Positions 23,740 to 31,871 of a stretch of 64,000 nucleotides of DNA are shown here, one piece after another. Under the pieces are notes generated by a model, which did no database searches, was not told where the DNA came from, and was given only the letters and a program-made list of their open reading frames with translations. Made by a program: the position numbers and the translations under genes. Numbering within the stretch: position 1 is the stretch's first letter; the number at the start of each line of letters is the position of its first letter. The stretch lies in the NCBI GenBank assembly GCA_963732655.1, contig CAVTAI010000001.1, positions 558,001-622,000 on the forward strand, in the 5' to 3' direction. The stretch comes from CAVTWS01 sp963732655 (GTDB lineage: Bacteria > Actinomycetota > Acidimicrobiia > Acidimicrobiales > SHLQ01).

Positions 23740-24855
23740 CTACGAGGACGGTCTGTTCCAATGGTCGGTGTCCGACCGACCGCTCCGAGCCGTTTCTGAC
23801 GAGCGCCCGCGGCGCCGGATCCACCATCCCGCCGCCGCGAACGCGCCGAAGGCGATCGGAGCGACGAAGGTCAGCACCCGGTACAGCAGGACCGCGGCGA
23901 CGACCGACGCATCACGCCCGCCGAACTGGGTCAGCAGGGCGGTGAGCCCGACCTCGACGAAGCCGAGACCGCCCGGGGTGAGCGGAATCGAGGTCAGCAG
24001 CCGGACGAACGACCACGCCGCGAACGCCTCGGCGAGACCGACGTCTGAGCGGGGCACACCGCTGGCTGGGAGACAGAGGGCCAAGGTGGCGAACACGGTG
24101 AGGGCGCCGATCGCCTCGGCCACCGTGAGCGCGAACCAGCGCCGGCGGAGTAGGTCGACACTCCCGACGCGAAAGCGGCTGAGTGTGTCACCGGTGCCGT
24201 CGACCGGGCCACGCCGAACGACCTTCAACGCCCCGGTCGCCGCCCGATCCCACACGGCCCCCAGACGCCGGGCCATCTCGTCGCTGTGGAACATCAGCAC
24301 GAGGCCCGCCGACACCACGAGCAGGATCACCACTCCCACCGTGGCCGCCGATTCGAGCCTCGGATCGCGTTTGCCCTCCACGAGGTACACCGCCACGATC
24401 GACAGGACGGGGAACGCCACACTGATCAGCTGCTTCCACAACCCGGTGATGACGACGGCGCGGGCCACCGAGTCGGTGGGGTGACCCCACCCCCTCAACA
24501 TACGTGCCGTGGTGCCCATGCCGACCGCCGTCCCCAATGGCATCAGGTTCGTCATCGTGGTGGAGGCCAGCGACATCTCCAATGACTGCCGGTACCGGAG
24601 ACCGGGCATGGCAACGAGCCAGTTCAGCCCGTAGGTGCCAGCGTTCACGATCGTGGCTGCGGCCAACACCGCGATCCAGCCCGTCGACATGTGGTCGAGC
24701 TGTTCCCAGACGTCTCCGTAGTCGACGAAACCCGGCAGTACAACAACGAACGCCGCAACCAGCACGGCCAACCCGACACTGGCCAGCAGGTACCGCCCGT
24801 ACGGACGCCGAGACCCGGATGGTCCGTGGTCGCCCGAGGCGCCGTCGTCGTCCAC
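23740..24855 (-). CDS. Lysylphosphatidylglycerol synthase TM-region (flippase-like) membrane protein
   Basis: The 371-residue integral membrane protein has about eight hydrophobic helices. It carries the family signature 'LTSIPLTPGGLGFVEVGLT' near residues 290-308, seen in the UPF0104/LPG_synthase_TM family (MprF membrane domain and relatives). Those proteins flip aminoacyl- or glycosyl-lipids across the membrane. No cytoplasmic aminoacyl-transferase domain is attached here. The GTG at 24855 directly abuts the argR stop (TAG then GTG), so it is embedded in the arginine operon between argR and argG. Its relation to arginine metabolism is unclear; transport of an arginine-modified lipid is only a guess. 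Confidence 0.85.
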   Translation of the reverse strand: MDDDGASGDHGPSGSRRPYGRYLLASVGLAVLVAAFVVVLPGFVDYGDVWEQLDHMSTGWIAVLAAATIVNAGTYGLNWLVAMPGLRYRQSLEMSLASTTMTNLMPLGTAVGMGTTARMLRGWGHPTDSVARAVVITGLWKQLISVAFPVLSIVAVYLVEGKRDPRLESAATVGVVILLVVSAGLVLMFHSDEMARRLGAVWDRAATGALKVVRRGPVDGTGDTLSRFRVGSVDLLRRRWFALTVAEAIGALTVFATLALCLPASGVPRSDVGLAEAFAAWSFVRLLTSIPLTPGGLGFVEVGLTALLTQFGGRDASVVAAVLLYRVLTFVAPIAFGAFAAAGWWIRRRGRSSETARSGRSDTDHWNRPSS

Positions 24856-25320
24856 CTACAACCCGGCCAGCTCGCGCAGGTCGTCGGCCAGGACCGCACC
24901 GCCCACCGATTCGGCAGCAACCACGAGAAGTGTGTCGTCGCCGGCGACCGTGCCTACCACGCCGGACAACCCGGCTCGGTCGAGCGCCGACGCGACCACG
25001 TGGGCCGACCCGGGAGGTGTGCGCACGATCACCAGGTTGAGGGAGTGATGGACCTCGGCCACCCACTCCCCCAGGACCCGGCGCAGATGGTCCGGAGGCG
25101 CCACCTGTTCGAACGGCAGCTCGGGGATGGCGTACACCATCTCTCCGCCGGGTACCCGGACCTTCACCGCCCCCAGATCTTCGAGGTCCCGACTGACCGT
25201 GGCCTGAGTTGCGGTGATGGATTCGGCGGCCAGCAACTCCACGAGATGACCCTGGCTGGTCACCGCCCGCTCCTCCAGAAGCCGCACGATCCGATGCTGA
25301 CGTTCAGCCTTGGTGGTCAT
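24856..25320 (-). CDS. argR: Arginine repressor
   Basis: The 154-residue regulator binds ARG boxes when arginine is present. It has an N-terminal winged helix-turn-helix (residues 1-70, with SITATQATVSRDLEDLGAVKV) and a C-terminal hexamerisation and arginine-binding domain whose 'GTVAGDDTLLVV' loop carries the conserved GDD. The length is normal. The ATG at 25320 overlaps the TGA of the second 11-residue mini-ORF (ATGA), so translation may depend on ribosomes arriving from argF through the tandem repeat. It probably represses its own operon through the palindrome upstream of argC. Confidence 0.97.
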   Translation of the reverse strand: MTTKAERQHRIVRLLEERAVTSQGHLVELLAAESITATQATVSRDLEDLGAVKVRVPGGEMVYAIPELPFEQVAPPDHLRRVLGEWVAEVHHSLNLVIVRTPPGSAHVVASALDRAGLSGVVGTVAGDDTLLVVAAESVGGAVLADDLRELAGL

Positions 25321-25352
25321 CGCTGAGCCTGTTCTGCTGGGAGGCTCATCAT
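25317..25352 (-). CDS. Mini-ORF 2 (11 residues, MMSLPAEQAQR) between argF and argR
   Basis: This is the second copy of a 36-nt ORF made by the 32-bp tandem repeat. Its ATG (25352) overlaps the TGA of mini-ORF 1, and its own TGA (25319-25317) overlaps the argR ATG, each as ATGA. A weak CAGG stands 7 nt before the ATG. Whether the peptide matters, or only the relay of ribosomes into argR, cannot be told from sequence. Confidence 0.4.
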   Translation of the reverse strand: MMSLPAEQAQR

Positions 25353-25384
25353 CGCTGAGCCTGTTCTGCTGGGAGGCTCATCAT
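25349..25384 (-). CDS. Mini-ORF 1 (11 residues, MMSLPAEQAQR) between argF and argR
   Basis: Its ATG at 25384 overlaps the argF TGA (ATGA) and is preceded by GAGG with a 7-nt spacer, which lies within the last codons of argF. It ends at 25349, overlapping mini-ORF 2. Translation is plausible; a function for the peptide is not shown. Confidence 0.45.
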   Translation of the reverse strand: MMSLPAEQAQR

Positions 25385-26277
25385 CGCTGAGCCTCGGTCA
25401 ACAGCCAGCTGAGCAGGCCACGGGCGGCGTGCATCCGGTTGGCCGCCTGATGCCACACATGGCTGCGGGGTCCGTCCACTACGTCGGCGGTGACCTCCTC
25501 GCCCCGGTGGGCCGGCAGACAATGGAGGAACACGCCCTCGGGCGCCATGGCGTCGATGACCCGCGCATCGACCTGGAAGCCCTCGAGATCGCGGTGCCGT
25601 TGCGCCGACTCCGCTTCTTGACCCATCGAAGTCCACACGTCCGTGTAGATCACGTCGGCGCCGGCTGCCGCCTCGATCGCGTGATCGAACAGCTCGACGG
25701 CACCCCCCGCAACTGTCACCCGCTCGAGGTCTTCCTCCGAGAAGCGGTAGCCGGGAGGCGCCGCGAGGCGGAACGTCGCCCCCGTCAGGGCGGCGCCCAG
25801 CGCCAGCGAGCGAGCCACGTTGTTCGCATCGCCGACGTAGGCGATGGTCACGCCCTCGATGCCCCCCATGAGTTGGCGGACGGTCAGCAGGTCGGCCAGG
25901 GCCTGAAGCGGGTGGGCCTGATCGCTCAACATGTTCACGACGGGGACGGCGTCGACCGCGGCCATGCGCTCGACCTTGCTGTGCTCGAACACCCGCGCCC
26001 CGATGGCGGCGTGGTAGCAGGCCAGCGTGTGGGTCACGTCCTCGACCGACTCTCGGGTGCCGAGGCCGACCTCGGAACCCTGGATGTAGACCGGGTGCCC
26101 ACCGAGCTGCACGACCGCCATCTCCATCGAGTTGCGGGTGCGGGCGGACGGTTTCTCGAAGACGAGCGCCATGCCGTGTCCCGCCAAAGCCGGTACCGGA
26201 TCGGGGTCGGCGGCGAGGTCGAGGACGCGGGCCACCTCGGCTGGACTGAGATCGTCGATCTCGAGCAGATGTCTCAT
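25381..26277 (-). CDS. argF: Ornithine carbamoyltransferase
   Basis: The 298-residue enzyme makes citrulline from ornithine and carbamoyl phosphate. The carbamoyl-phosphate loop is FEKPSARTRNS (about residues 40-50). Other blocks are HPLQALADLLT (about 125-135), and the ornithine-binding HCLPAHRGEEV (about 257-267), which separates it from aspartate carbamoyltransferase. It starts at ATG 26277, overlapping the argD stop by 4 bp, and stops at 25381, overlapping mini-ORF 1. It is slightly short for the family but complete. The long open frame upstream is antisense-like. Confidence 0.96.
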   Translation of the reverse strand: MRHLLEIDDLSPAEVARVLDLAADPDPVPALAGHGMALVFEKPSARTRNSMEMAVVQLGGHPVYIQGSEVGLGTRESVEDVTHTLACYHAAIGARVFEHSKVERMAAVDAVPVVNMLSDQAHPLQALADLLTVRQLMGGIEGVTIAYVGDANNVARSLALGAALTGATFRLAAPPGYRFSEEDLERVTVAGGAVELFDHAIEAAAGADVIYTDVWTSMGQEAESAQRHRDLEGFQVDARVIDAMAPEGVFLHCLPAHRGEEVTADVVDGPRSHVWHQAANRMHAARGLLSWLLTEAQR

Positions 26278-27482
26278 GAAACGACGCCCTCCAGGACGGA
26301 ATCGAACACGGCGACGCCCTCGCGCCGGTGCTCCACGGACAGGTTCAGCGGTGGGGCCATACGCACTGCGGTGGGAGTGACCCCGTTGACCACGAGCCCG
26401 GCCTCGAGGCAGCGGGAGGCCACCTCGCGCCCGTTGGCGACAGCCAGCACCTCGGGAGCCAGTTCGACCGCCAGGAGCAGCCCCAGGCCCCGCACGCTGG
26501 CCACGCCCGACAGCGCGTTCAGATCGTTGGTGAGCGCTGCGCCGGTGGCCGCAGCGACCGAAGGGGCGTCCATCTCGATCATCGTCTGCAAGACCGCCCG
26601 CGCCGCGGACGCGGCGAGGGGCTGGCCGCCGAAGGTCGAGCCATGGTCGCCGGGCGAAAACGCGGCCGCAACCTCTCGGCGGGCCCACACCGCACCGATG
26701 GGCACGCCGTTGCCGAGCGCCTTGGCCATGGTGACGATGTCCGGGCGGATGCCGAAGTGTTCGAACCCGAACCAGCGGCCGGTTCGTGCCAGCCCGGTCT
26801 GCACCTCGTCGAGGATCAGCAGGATGCCCCGCTCGTCGCAGAGCCGTCGGATGCCCTGGAAGAACTCCACGTCCGCCACGTTGACGCCGCTCTCGCCCTG
26901 CACGGGCTCCAAGAGGATCGCCCCCACGGTCGGGTCGAGCGCCGACTCGAACGCCGCCAGGTCGTTCCACGCGGCGTGACGGAAGCCCTCGGGCAAGGGC
27001 TGGAACGGTTCGTGCTTTTCCGGCTGGCCGGTCGCGTGCAGCGTGGCCAACGTGCGCCCGTGGAACGATGCGTACGCCGACACCACCCCATGCCGTCCGC
27101 GGCCGTGGTACTTCCGAGCCAGCTTCAACGCCGCCTCGTTGGCCTCGGCCCCGGAGTTCTGGAACAGCACCTGGCCCCCGCCGCCGAGCAACCGGTCAAG
27201 GGTGCGGGCCACATCGGCACCCGGCTCGGTGGCGAACAGGTTCGACACGTGCAACAACGTCTGAGCCTGGGTGCACAGGGCCGCAGCGACCGCCGGATGG
27301 GCGTGGCCGAGGCTGGTCACCGCCAACCCACCGAGGAAGTCGAGATACCGCTTGCCGGTGTTGTCCCACAGCTCGGTTCCCTGGCCCCGCACGAACGTGG
27401 CCGTCGGTGGGCCGTAGTTGGGCATGAAGGGGCACGACGCTTCGGTGTCAGCCTCCATCGCCTCGACGTGGGTGGGCGCCAT
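26274..27482 (-). CDS. argD: Acetylornithine aminotransferase
   Basis: The 402-residue PLP enzyme of class III converts N-acetylglutamate semialdehyde to N-acetylornithine. Visible are NSGAEANEAALKLARKY, SFHGRTLATLHATG, LILDEVQTGLARTG (the PLP-ring Asp), and MAKALGNGVPIGAV with the PLP-binding Lys. The ATG at 27482 has AGAGGGG 7 nt upstream; a TTG directly before it is less likely. It lies 19 bp after argB and overlaps argF by 4 bp. Confidence 0.96.
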   Translation of the reverse strand: MAPTHVEAMEADTEASCPFMPNYGPPTATFVRGQGTELWDNTGKRYLDFLGGLAVTSLGHAHPAVAAALCTQAQTLLHVSNLFATEPGADVARTLDRLLGGGGQVLFQNSGAEANEAALKLARKYHGRGRHGVVSAYASFHGRTLATLHATGQPEKHEPFQPLPEGFRHAAWNDLAAFESALDPTVGAILLEPVQGESGVNVADVEFFQGIRRLCDERGILLILDEVQTGLARTGRWFGFEHFGIRPDIVTMAKALGNGVPIGAVWARREVAAAFSPGDHGSTFGGQPLAASAARAVLQTMIEMDAPSVAAATGAALTNDLNALSGVASVRGLGLLLAVELAPEVLAVANGREVASRCLEAGLVVNGVTPTAVRMAPPLNLSVEHRREGVAVFDSVLEGVVS

Positions 27483-27501
27483 CAATCGTCCCCTCTCGTG
27501 A

Positions 27502-28410
27502 TCATCGTGCGTCTCCTTCAGCGTCGACCGCCGCCGGCCACGAGTCCGCGGTGGCCGTGATCATCGTGCCGATGCCGGCGTCGGTGAAGAGCTCGAGCAG
27601 GAGCACGTGATGGATCCGGCCGTCGAGCATGTGGGCACTGTGCGCTCCCGCTCGAACCGCCTCCACACACGCGTGGACCTTGGGGATCATCCCCCCGCTG
27701 ATCGTGCCGTCGTCGATCCAGGCGGCGATCCGGGGCACGGTGGTGCGGGCCACGAGCGAGGAAGGATCGTCGACGTCGGTGAGCAGACCAGGGACGTCGG
27801 TCAGGAAGATCACCTTCTCGGCACCGAGCGCGCCGGCCACCGCCCCGGCGACCGTATCGGCGTTGATGTTGTAGGCCTGACCGTGCTCATCGGCGCCGAT
27901 CGTCGAGATCACCGGGATCATGTCCTCGGCCAGCAACCGTTCGACGATGCCGGGGTTGACCTGCACGATCTCGCCCACGAAGCCCAGCTCGGGATCGAGC
28001 GGAACGGCCCGGATGAGCCCGCCGTCCTCACCGGAGAGCCCGACCGCATACGCGCCATGGACGTTGATGGAGCCGACGATGTCGCGACCGACCTTGCCCA
28101 CGAGCACCATCCGGGCGACGTCGAGGGTCTCGGCATCGGTGACCCGCAGACCATTGCGGAACTCGGTGGCGATACCCAGCCGCCCGAGCATGTCGCCGAT
28201 CTGGGGGCCACCGCCGTGGACGACCACCGGCTTGAGCCCGACCGAGCGCAACAGCACCACATCCTCGGCGAAGGTCGCGGCCAGCGAAGGATCGACCATG
28301 GCGTTGCCGCCGTACTTGATGACGATCACCGATCCGCGGAATCGCTGGATGTACGGCAGCGCCTCGATGAGCGCCCGCGCCCGCTGTTCCGGCTCGAAAC
28401 CGCGCGTCAT
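27502..28410 (-). CDS. argB: Acetylglutamate kinase
   Basis: The 302-residue kinase phosphorylates N-acetylglutamate, the usual feedback-controlled step. The phosphate-binding IKYGGNAM is at about 31-38, VVVHGGGPQI at about 63-72, and NINADTVAGAVAGAL near 180-194. The mobile N-terminal helix (residues 1-25, 'RARALIEALPYIQRF') is the segment that in arginine-sensitive hexameric enzymes links dimers, so arginine inhibition is likely. The start ATG is 28 bp after argJ. Confidence 0.97.
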   Translation of the reverse strand: MTRGFEPEQRARALIEALPYIQRFRGSVIVIKYGGNAMVDPSLAATFAEDVVLLRSVGLKPVVVHGGGPQIGDMLGRLGIATEFRNGLRVTDAETLDVARMVLVGKVGRDIVGSINVHGAYAVGLSGEDGGLIRAVPLDPELGFVGEIVQVNPGIVERLLAEDMIPVISTIGADEHGQAYNINADTVAGAVAGALGAEKVIFLTDVPGLLTDVDDPSSLVARTTVPRIAAWIDDGTISGGMIPKVHACVEAVRAGAHSAHMLDGRIHHVLLLELFTDAGIGTMITATADSWPAAVDAEGDAR

Positions 28411-28438
28411 GACCGGCTTCTCCGGTTCCGCGAGGACA

Positions 28439-29617
28439 TCACGACGTCCTCATGTTCTCGTCGATGTAGGCGTGGGACAGGTCGGTGGTGATGATCTCTG
28501 CTGACCCGGTCCCCTGACCGAGATCGACCCACAGGTCGAGATGCCGCTGCGTCATGTAGGCGCCGATGGCCTGAGGGTCAGGGGTGGCCGGCTCGCCGCG
28601 GTCGTACACGACGTGGTCTCCGTAGCGGATCAGCAGGGTCTCGGGATCGAAGCGGACGCCCGCCGCGCCCATCTCCGATGCGATGCGTCCCCAGTACGGG
28701 TCCTCGCCGTACCAGGAGCACTTGACCAGTTGGCAATTCGCGGTGTCTCGGGCCGCCTTGGCCGCTTCGTCGTCGGTGGCGGCGCCGGTGACGCGGAGGA
28801 ACACCGTCTTGGTGGAACCCTCGGCGTCGTCGGCCATCTGGACGGCCAGGCTGCGACAGGCCTCGGTGAGGGTGGCCTGGAACACACCCGCATCGGGGGC
28901 TCCGGCACTCCCGCTGGCCAGGACGAGCACGGTGTCGTTCGTCGACTGGGCGCCATCCACGGTGACCAGGTTGAACGTCTGGGCGACGGCCCGTTGCAGC
29001 ATCTCGGTGAGTGGCCCCGGTTCGACATCGGCATCGGTCGTCAAGATTCCGAGCATGGTGGCCATGTTGGGCTCGAGCATGGCGGCGCCCTTGGCGATGC
29101 CCCCGACCCGAAAGGTAACCCCCGCAGCATCGCGTTGCACGAGCGACACCGTCTTGGGCACCGTGTCCGTGGTCATGATGGCTCGGGCCGCCTCCAGCCC
29201 TCCGTCGGCGTGGCGGGCGGCCGCCACCGCCGGGATCCCGGCCGAGATGAGGTCCATCGGGAGGTGGTAACCGATCCATCCGGTGGAGCAGACCAGGACC
29301 TCCGCGGGCGCACAGCGGAGCTCGGCTGCGGCGATGGTGCACATCGCCTCGGCGTCCTGGTGGCCTCGAGCGCCGGTCGCTGCGTTGGCGTTGCCGCTGT
29401 TCAAGATGACCGCTGCCGCTCGACCGCCGGTCGTGGAAAGGTGGTCCTTGCACACGAGGACGGGCGCGGCGGTCATCTGGTTCCGCGTGAAGACGCCGGC
29501 GGCACTGACCGCACGCCCGTCATCGGTGGCGACGAGCGCCATGTCGGGGAGGCCGCTGGACTTGATGCCGGCGGTATGCCCTGCGGCGACGAAACCGGGT
29601 ACATCGGTGACGGACAT
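28439..29617 (-). CDS. argJ: Bifunctional glutamate N-acetyltransferase / amino-acid acetyltransferase
   Basis: The 392-residue enzyme recycles the acetyl group from acetylornithine to glutamate. The self-cleavage site is clear: KGAAMLEPNMATML near residue 175-190, with the new N-terminal nucleophile Thr in the ATML step. Other conserved parts are GVFTRNQMTAAPV, ILNSGNANAATG and a C-terminal DLSHAYIDENMRTS typical of ArgJ ends. The ATG at 29617 starts the conserved region, with GGAG about 12 nt upstream. The much longer open frame upstream is argC read in another frame. Having argJ suggests the cyclic acetyl pathway. Confidence 0.96.
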   Translation of the reverse strand: MSVTDVPGFVAAGHTAGIKSSGLPDMALVATDDGRAVSAAGVFTRNQMTAAPVLVCKDHLSTTGGRAAAVILNSGNANAATGARGHQDAEAMCTIAAAELRCAPAEVLVCSTGWIGYHLPMDLISAGIPAVAAARHADGGLEAARAIMTTDTVPKTVSLVQRDAAGVTFRVGGIAKGAAMLEPNMATMLGILTTDADVEPGPLTEMLQRAVAQTFNLVTVDGAQSTNDTVLVLASGSAGAPDAGVFQATLTEACRSLAVQMADDAEGSTKTVFLRVTGAATDDEAAKAARDTANCQLVKCSWYGEDPYWGRIASEMGAAGVRFDPETLLIRYGDHVVYDRGEPATPDPQAIGAYMTQRHLDLWVDLGQGTGSAEIITTDLSHAYIDENMRTS

Positions 29618-29646
29618 GAGATTCGAGAGCTCCTGCAGATGTCGGA

Positions 29647-30702
29647 TCAGGGGTAGACGCCGATGGCGCTGAGACCGGCGGTCTCGGGAAGGCCGAGGGC
29701 CAGGTTGGCGCACTGGACTGCCTGTCCCGACGCCCCCTTGACCAGGTTGTCGAGAGCGCCGATGGCCATGACCCAGCCCGTGCGTTCGTCGTAGCAGCCG
29801 GTGAGGTGGACGCTGTTGGAGCCCAACGTCGCCTTGGTCGACGGGCTGCGTTCGGACACCACAACGAAGGGCTCGTCGGCGTAGGCCTCGTGAAGGCACG
29901 CGAGGACCTCGGCCGTCGAGGTCGGGCCCGACGGCCGGGCGTAACACGTGGCGAGGATGCCCCGGTTCATCGGCGCCAGGTGCGGCGTGAACAACACCTG
30001 GGTCACCCGGCCGGCGTGTTCGCTGATGGCCTGCTCGATCTCCGGGGTATGGCGGTGATTCAGCAGACCGTAGGCGGTGAAGTCCTCGTCGACGGTGCAG
30101 AACGTGGTGTTCGGCTTCGGTGGCCGGCCTGCGCCGGACACGCCGCTGGCGGCGTCGACCACGATGCCGGTCGGCTCCACGAGCCCCGCGGCGACCAGGG
30201 GCGCCAGGGTGAGCGCGGCGGTCGTGACGAAACACCCCGGTGCGGCGATGAGGGCAGCCCCCTTCAACTGCTCGCGGAAGAGCTCGGGGAGCCCGAAAGC
30301 GAACCGGTCGAGAAGGTCGGGGTGGAGGTGCTCCTCGCCGTACCAGGTGGGATACAAGGAGGCATCGTGGAGACGGAAGTCGGCGGCCAGGTCGACCACG
30401 TGGGGGCACGTGTCGATCAGGTCAGGGACGAGGCCCTGGCTGGCCCCGTGTGGGAGTCCGAGGAACACCAGGTCGACGCCGGCCGGATCGACCTGGTCGA
30501 CGGCGGTGAAGGTCAGCTCCGGGTACGCCGCGGCCAGGCTCGGATAGAGATCCGCGGTGCGGGTCCCCACCATCGAATCACCCGTAGCGAACGCCAGATC
30601 GAGATGCGGGTGGCCAGCGATGAGGCGGAGGAGCTCCGCTCCCGTGTAGCCGGATGCGCCGATGATGCCGACGCGGGCGGTCGAGGGGGCGGGAAGGATC
30701 AC
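29647..30702 (-). CDS. argC: N-acetyl-gamma-glutamyl-phosphate reductase
   Basis: The 351-residue NADPH enzyme makes N-acetylglutamate semialdehyde. The Rossmann motif VGIIGASGYTGAELLRL is near residues 10-26 and the catalytic Cys is in AAPGCFVTTAAL. The 'HRHTPEIEQAI' and 'FTPHLAPMNRGI' blocks are typical. Two GTG starts are possible, 30717 and 30702. I prefer 30702 because a TATAGT -10 box lies exactly 6 nt before it, which would place the transcription start on the GTG itself (leaderless). It heads the arginine operon. Confidence 0.95.
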   Translation of the reverse strand: MILPAPSTARVGIIGASGYTGAELLRLIAGHPHLDLAFATGDSMVGTRTADLYPSLAAAYPELTFTAVDQVDPAGVDLVFLGLPHGASQGLVPDLIDTCPHVVDLAADFRLHDASLYPTWYGEEHLHPDLLDRFAFGLPELFREQLKGAALIAAPGCFVTTAALTLAPLVAAGLVEPTGIVVDAASGVSGAGRPPKPNTTFCTVDEDFTAYGLLNHRHTPEIEQAISEHAGRVTQVLFTPHLAPMNRGILATCYARPSGPTSTAEVLACLHEAYADEPFVVVSERSPSTKATLGSNSVHLTGCYDERTGWVMAIGALDNLVKGASGQAVQCANLALGLPETAGLSAIGVYP

Positions 30703-30708
30703 CGCATC

Positions 30709-30737
30709 ACTATACACCTGAGCGCATGATCATGCGC
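30709..30737 (-). promoter_or_regulatory. argC promoter with overlapping palindromic candidate ARG box
   Basis: On the minus strand TATAGT (30714-30709) is a good -10 element. A perfect 16-bp palindrome, GCGCATGATCATGCGC (30737-30722), covers the -35 area, where no good -35 hexamer is seen. ARG boxes are imperfect palindromes of this size, often with a GCAT/ATGC core in actinobacteria. Repression by ArgR of the whole operon is the natural reading, by inference. Confidence 0.6.
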
Positions 30738-30766
30738 ATGGACACCCGAGCGGCCAGTGGCGCAGT

Positions 30767-31750
30767 TCAACTGACATCCGTACCCAGCACGACCACCTTG
30801 CCGTAGGGCTTCCGGTCGGCCAGATCCTGCAACGCTCGGGCCCCCTGCTCGAACACGTATGGCGGATAGACGAGCGGGTCGACGAGTCCGGCCGCGGCCA
30901 GGTCGAGCAGCGTGCGCATCGTGCGGTCGAGCGCCTCGGGGTCGCGGCCGAGAGACGCGCCCCAGTGCACGCCGACGACGTCGTAGCTCTTCAGCAGCAC
31001 GTGGTTGGCCGGGATATCAGGGATGCCGGCCACGAAGCCGACGACCAGGAGCCGCCCACCCCACGCCATGCACCGCCGAACCTGGTGGAAGGTGTCGCCG
31101 CCGACTGGATCGTACGCCACGTCCACACCGACCCCGCCGGTGGCGTCCTTGACGAGATCGACCCAGTCAGGCGTGTCACGGTGGTCGATGACCAGTTCGG
31201 CGCCGAGCTCTCGGCACTGGGCCGCCTTGTCCGGTCCGCCCGCCACGGCGATGACCCGCGCCCCCGCCGCCCGACCGAGCTGGATGGCCGATGAACCCGT
31301 GCCTCCGGCCGCTCCGGTGACCAGAAGGGTCTGACCGGGCTGGAGGTGTCCGCGCTCGTGGAGCGCGTAGTAGGTGGTCCCGTAGTTGACCGGGATCGCC
31401 GCCGCCTGGGGCGAGGGCACCGACGCGGGGATCGACCACACCGAAGCCGCTCGGACGGTATGGCGTTCGGCCAGCCCGCCCCCCAACCACAGCACCCGAT
31501 CGCCGACCTCGTGCGAAGCGGCACCCTCCCCCACGCCAATGACCCGGCCCGCCGTCTCGCCGCCCGGCAGGAACGGGATGGGCGTTCGCATCTGGTAGGT
31601 GCCCCGGCACATGAGCACCTCGGGGAACGACACGCCCGCCGCCTCGGTGCTCACGAGGAGCTCGCCCGGTCCCGGCGTCGGCTCGGGCACATCGTCGATC
31701 ACCAGCCGGTCGATCGGCTCGCCGACCTCGTGCAGTCGCCACACTCTCAT
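30767..31750 (-). CDS. Zinc-independent NADPH:quinone oxidoreductase-like (MDR family) protein
   Basis: The 327-residue medium-chain reductase has the GroES-like N-domain (about 1-125), with 'AAGVSFPEVLMCRGTYQ' and 'LPGGETAGRV', and a Rossmann domain with LVTGAAGGTGSSAIQLGRAAGA (cited in part: TGAAGGTGSSA, about 145-155). There are no zinc-ligand Cys sets, placing it with quinone oxidoreductase/crotonyl-CoA reductase-like members. The substrate is unknown. It ends 29 bp before the argC operator and is on the same strand; the argC promoter makes it a separate unit. Confidence 0.9.
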   Translation of the reverse strand: MRVWRLHEVGEPIDRLVIDDVPEPTPGPGELLVSTEAAGVSFPEVLMCRGTYQMRTPIPFLPGGETAGRVIGVGEGAASHEVGDRVLWLGGGLAERHTVRAASVWSIPASVPSPQAAAIPVNYGTTYYALHERGHLQPGQTLLVTGAAGGTGSSAIQLGRAAGARVIAVAGGPDKAAQCRELGAELVIDHRDTPDWVDLVKDATGGVGVDVAYDPVGGDTFHQVRRCMAWGGRLLVVGFVAGIPDIPANHVLLKSYDVVGVHWGASLGRDPEALDRTMRTLLDLAAAGLVDPLVYPPYVFEQGARALQDLADRKPYGKVVVLGTDVS

Positions 31751-31803
31751 GGGCCGGAGCGTACTCAGGTCTCACCCGCACCGTTCTGACCACCCGCGGG
31801 CGT

Positions 31804-31853
31804 GTTCTGGCAGGGAGATTGCACGCTGGAGCGTGCAATCTCCCTGCCAGAAC
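31804..31853. repeat. Perfect 24-bp inverted repeat with 2-nt centre
   Basis: Arms 31804-31827 and 31830-31853 are exact reverse complements, starting GTTCTGGCAGGGAG and meeting at GCACGCT-gg-AGCGTGC. It lies 18 bp after the stop of the AttH-like gene and 53 bp before the start of the oxidoreductase gene, both on the minus strand. It has no T-tract on either side. It may be a hairpin terminator, a processing or stability element, or a copy of a dispersed palindromic repeat. Confidence 0.9.
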
Positions 31854-31871
31854 GACCCGAACCGGCGGGGC

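Larger units (their letters stand above)
25317..25394. repeat. 32-bp tandem direct repeat at the argF-argR junction
   Basis: Two identical 32-bp units (25321-25352, 25353-25384) are followed by a 10-bp third start (25385-25394), which is the end of argF. Each unit repeats the junction context GCTCAGCGATGA seen at the argF stop, so it probably arose by local duplication that kept the ATGA overlap. Confidence 0.92.

Noticed and set aside
24188..25066. 292-codon minus ORF overlapping argR and the flippase-like gene
   Set aside because: Wrong frame of two well-supported genes; Arg/Gly-rich and without motifs.
25349..25636. 95-codon minus ORF ending at the mini-ORF stop
   Set aside because: Its body overlaps argF in another frame. 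Only the last 12 codons, beginning at the ATGA overlap, were kept as mini-ORF 1.
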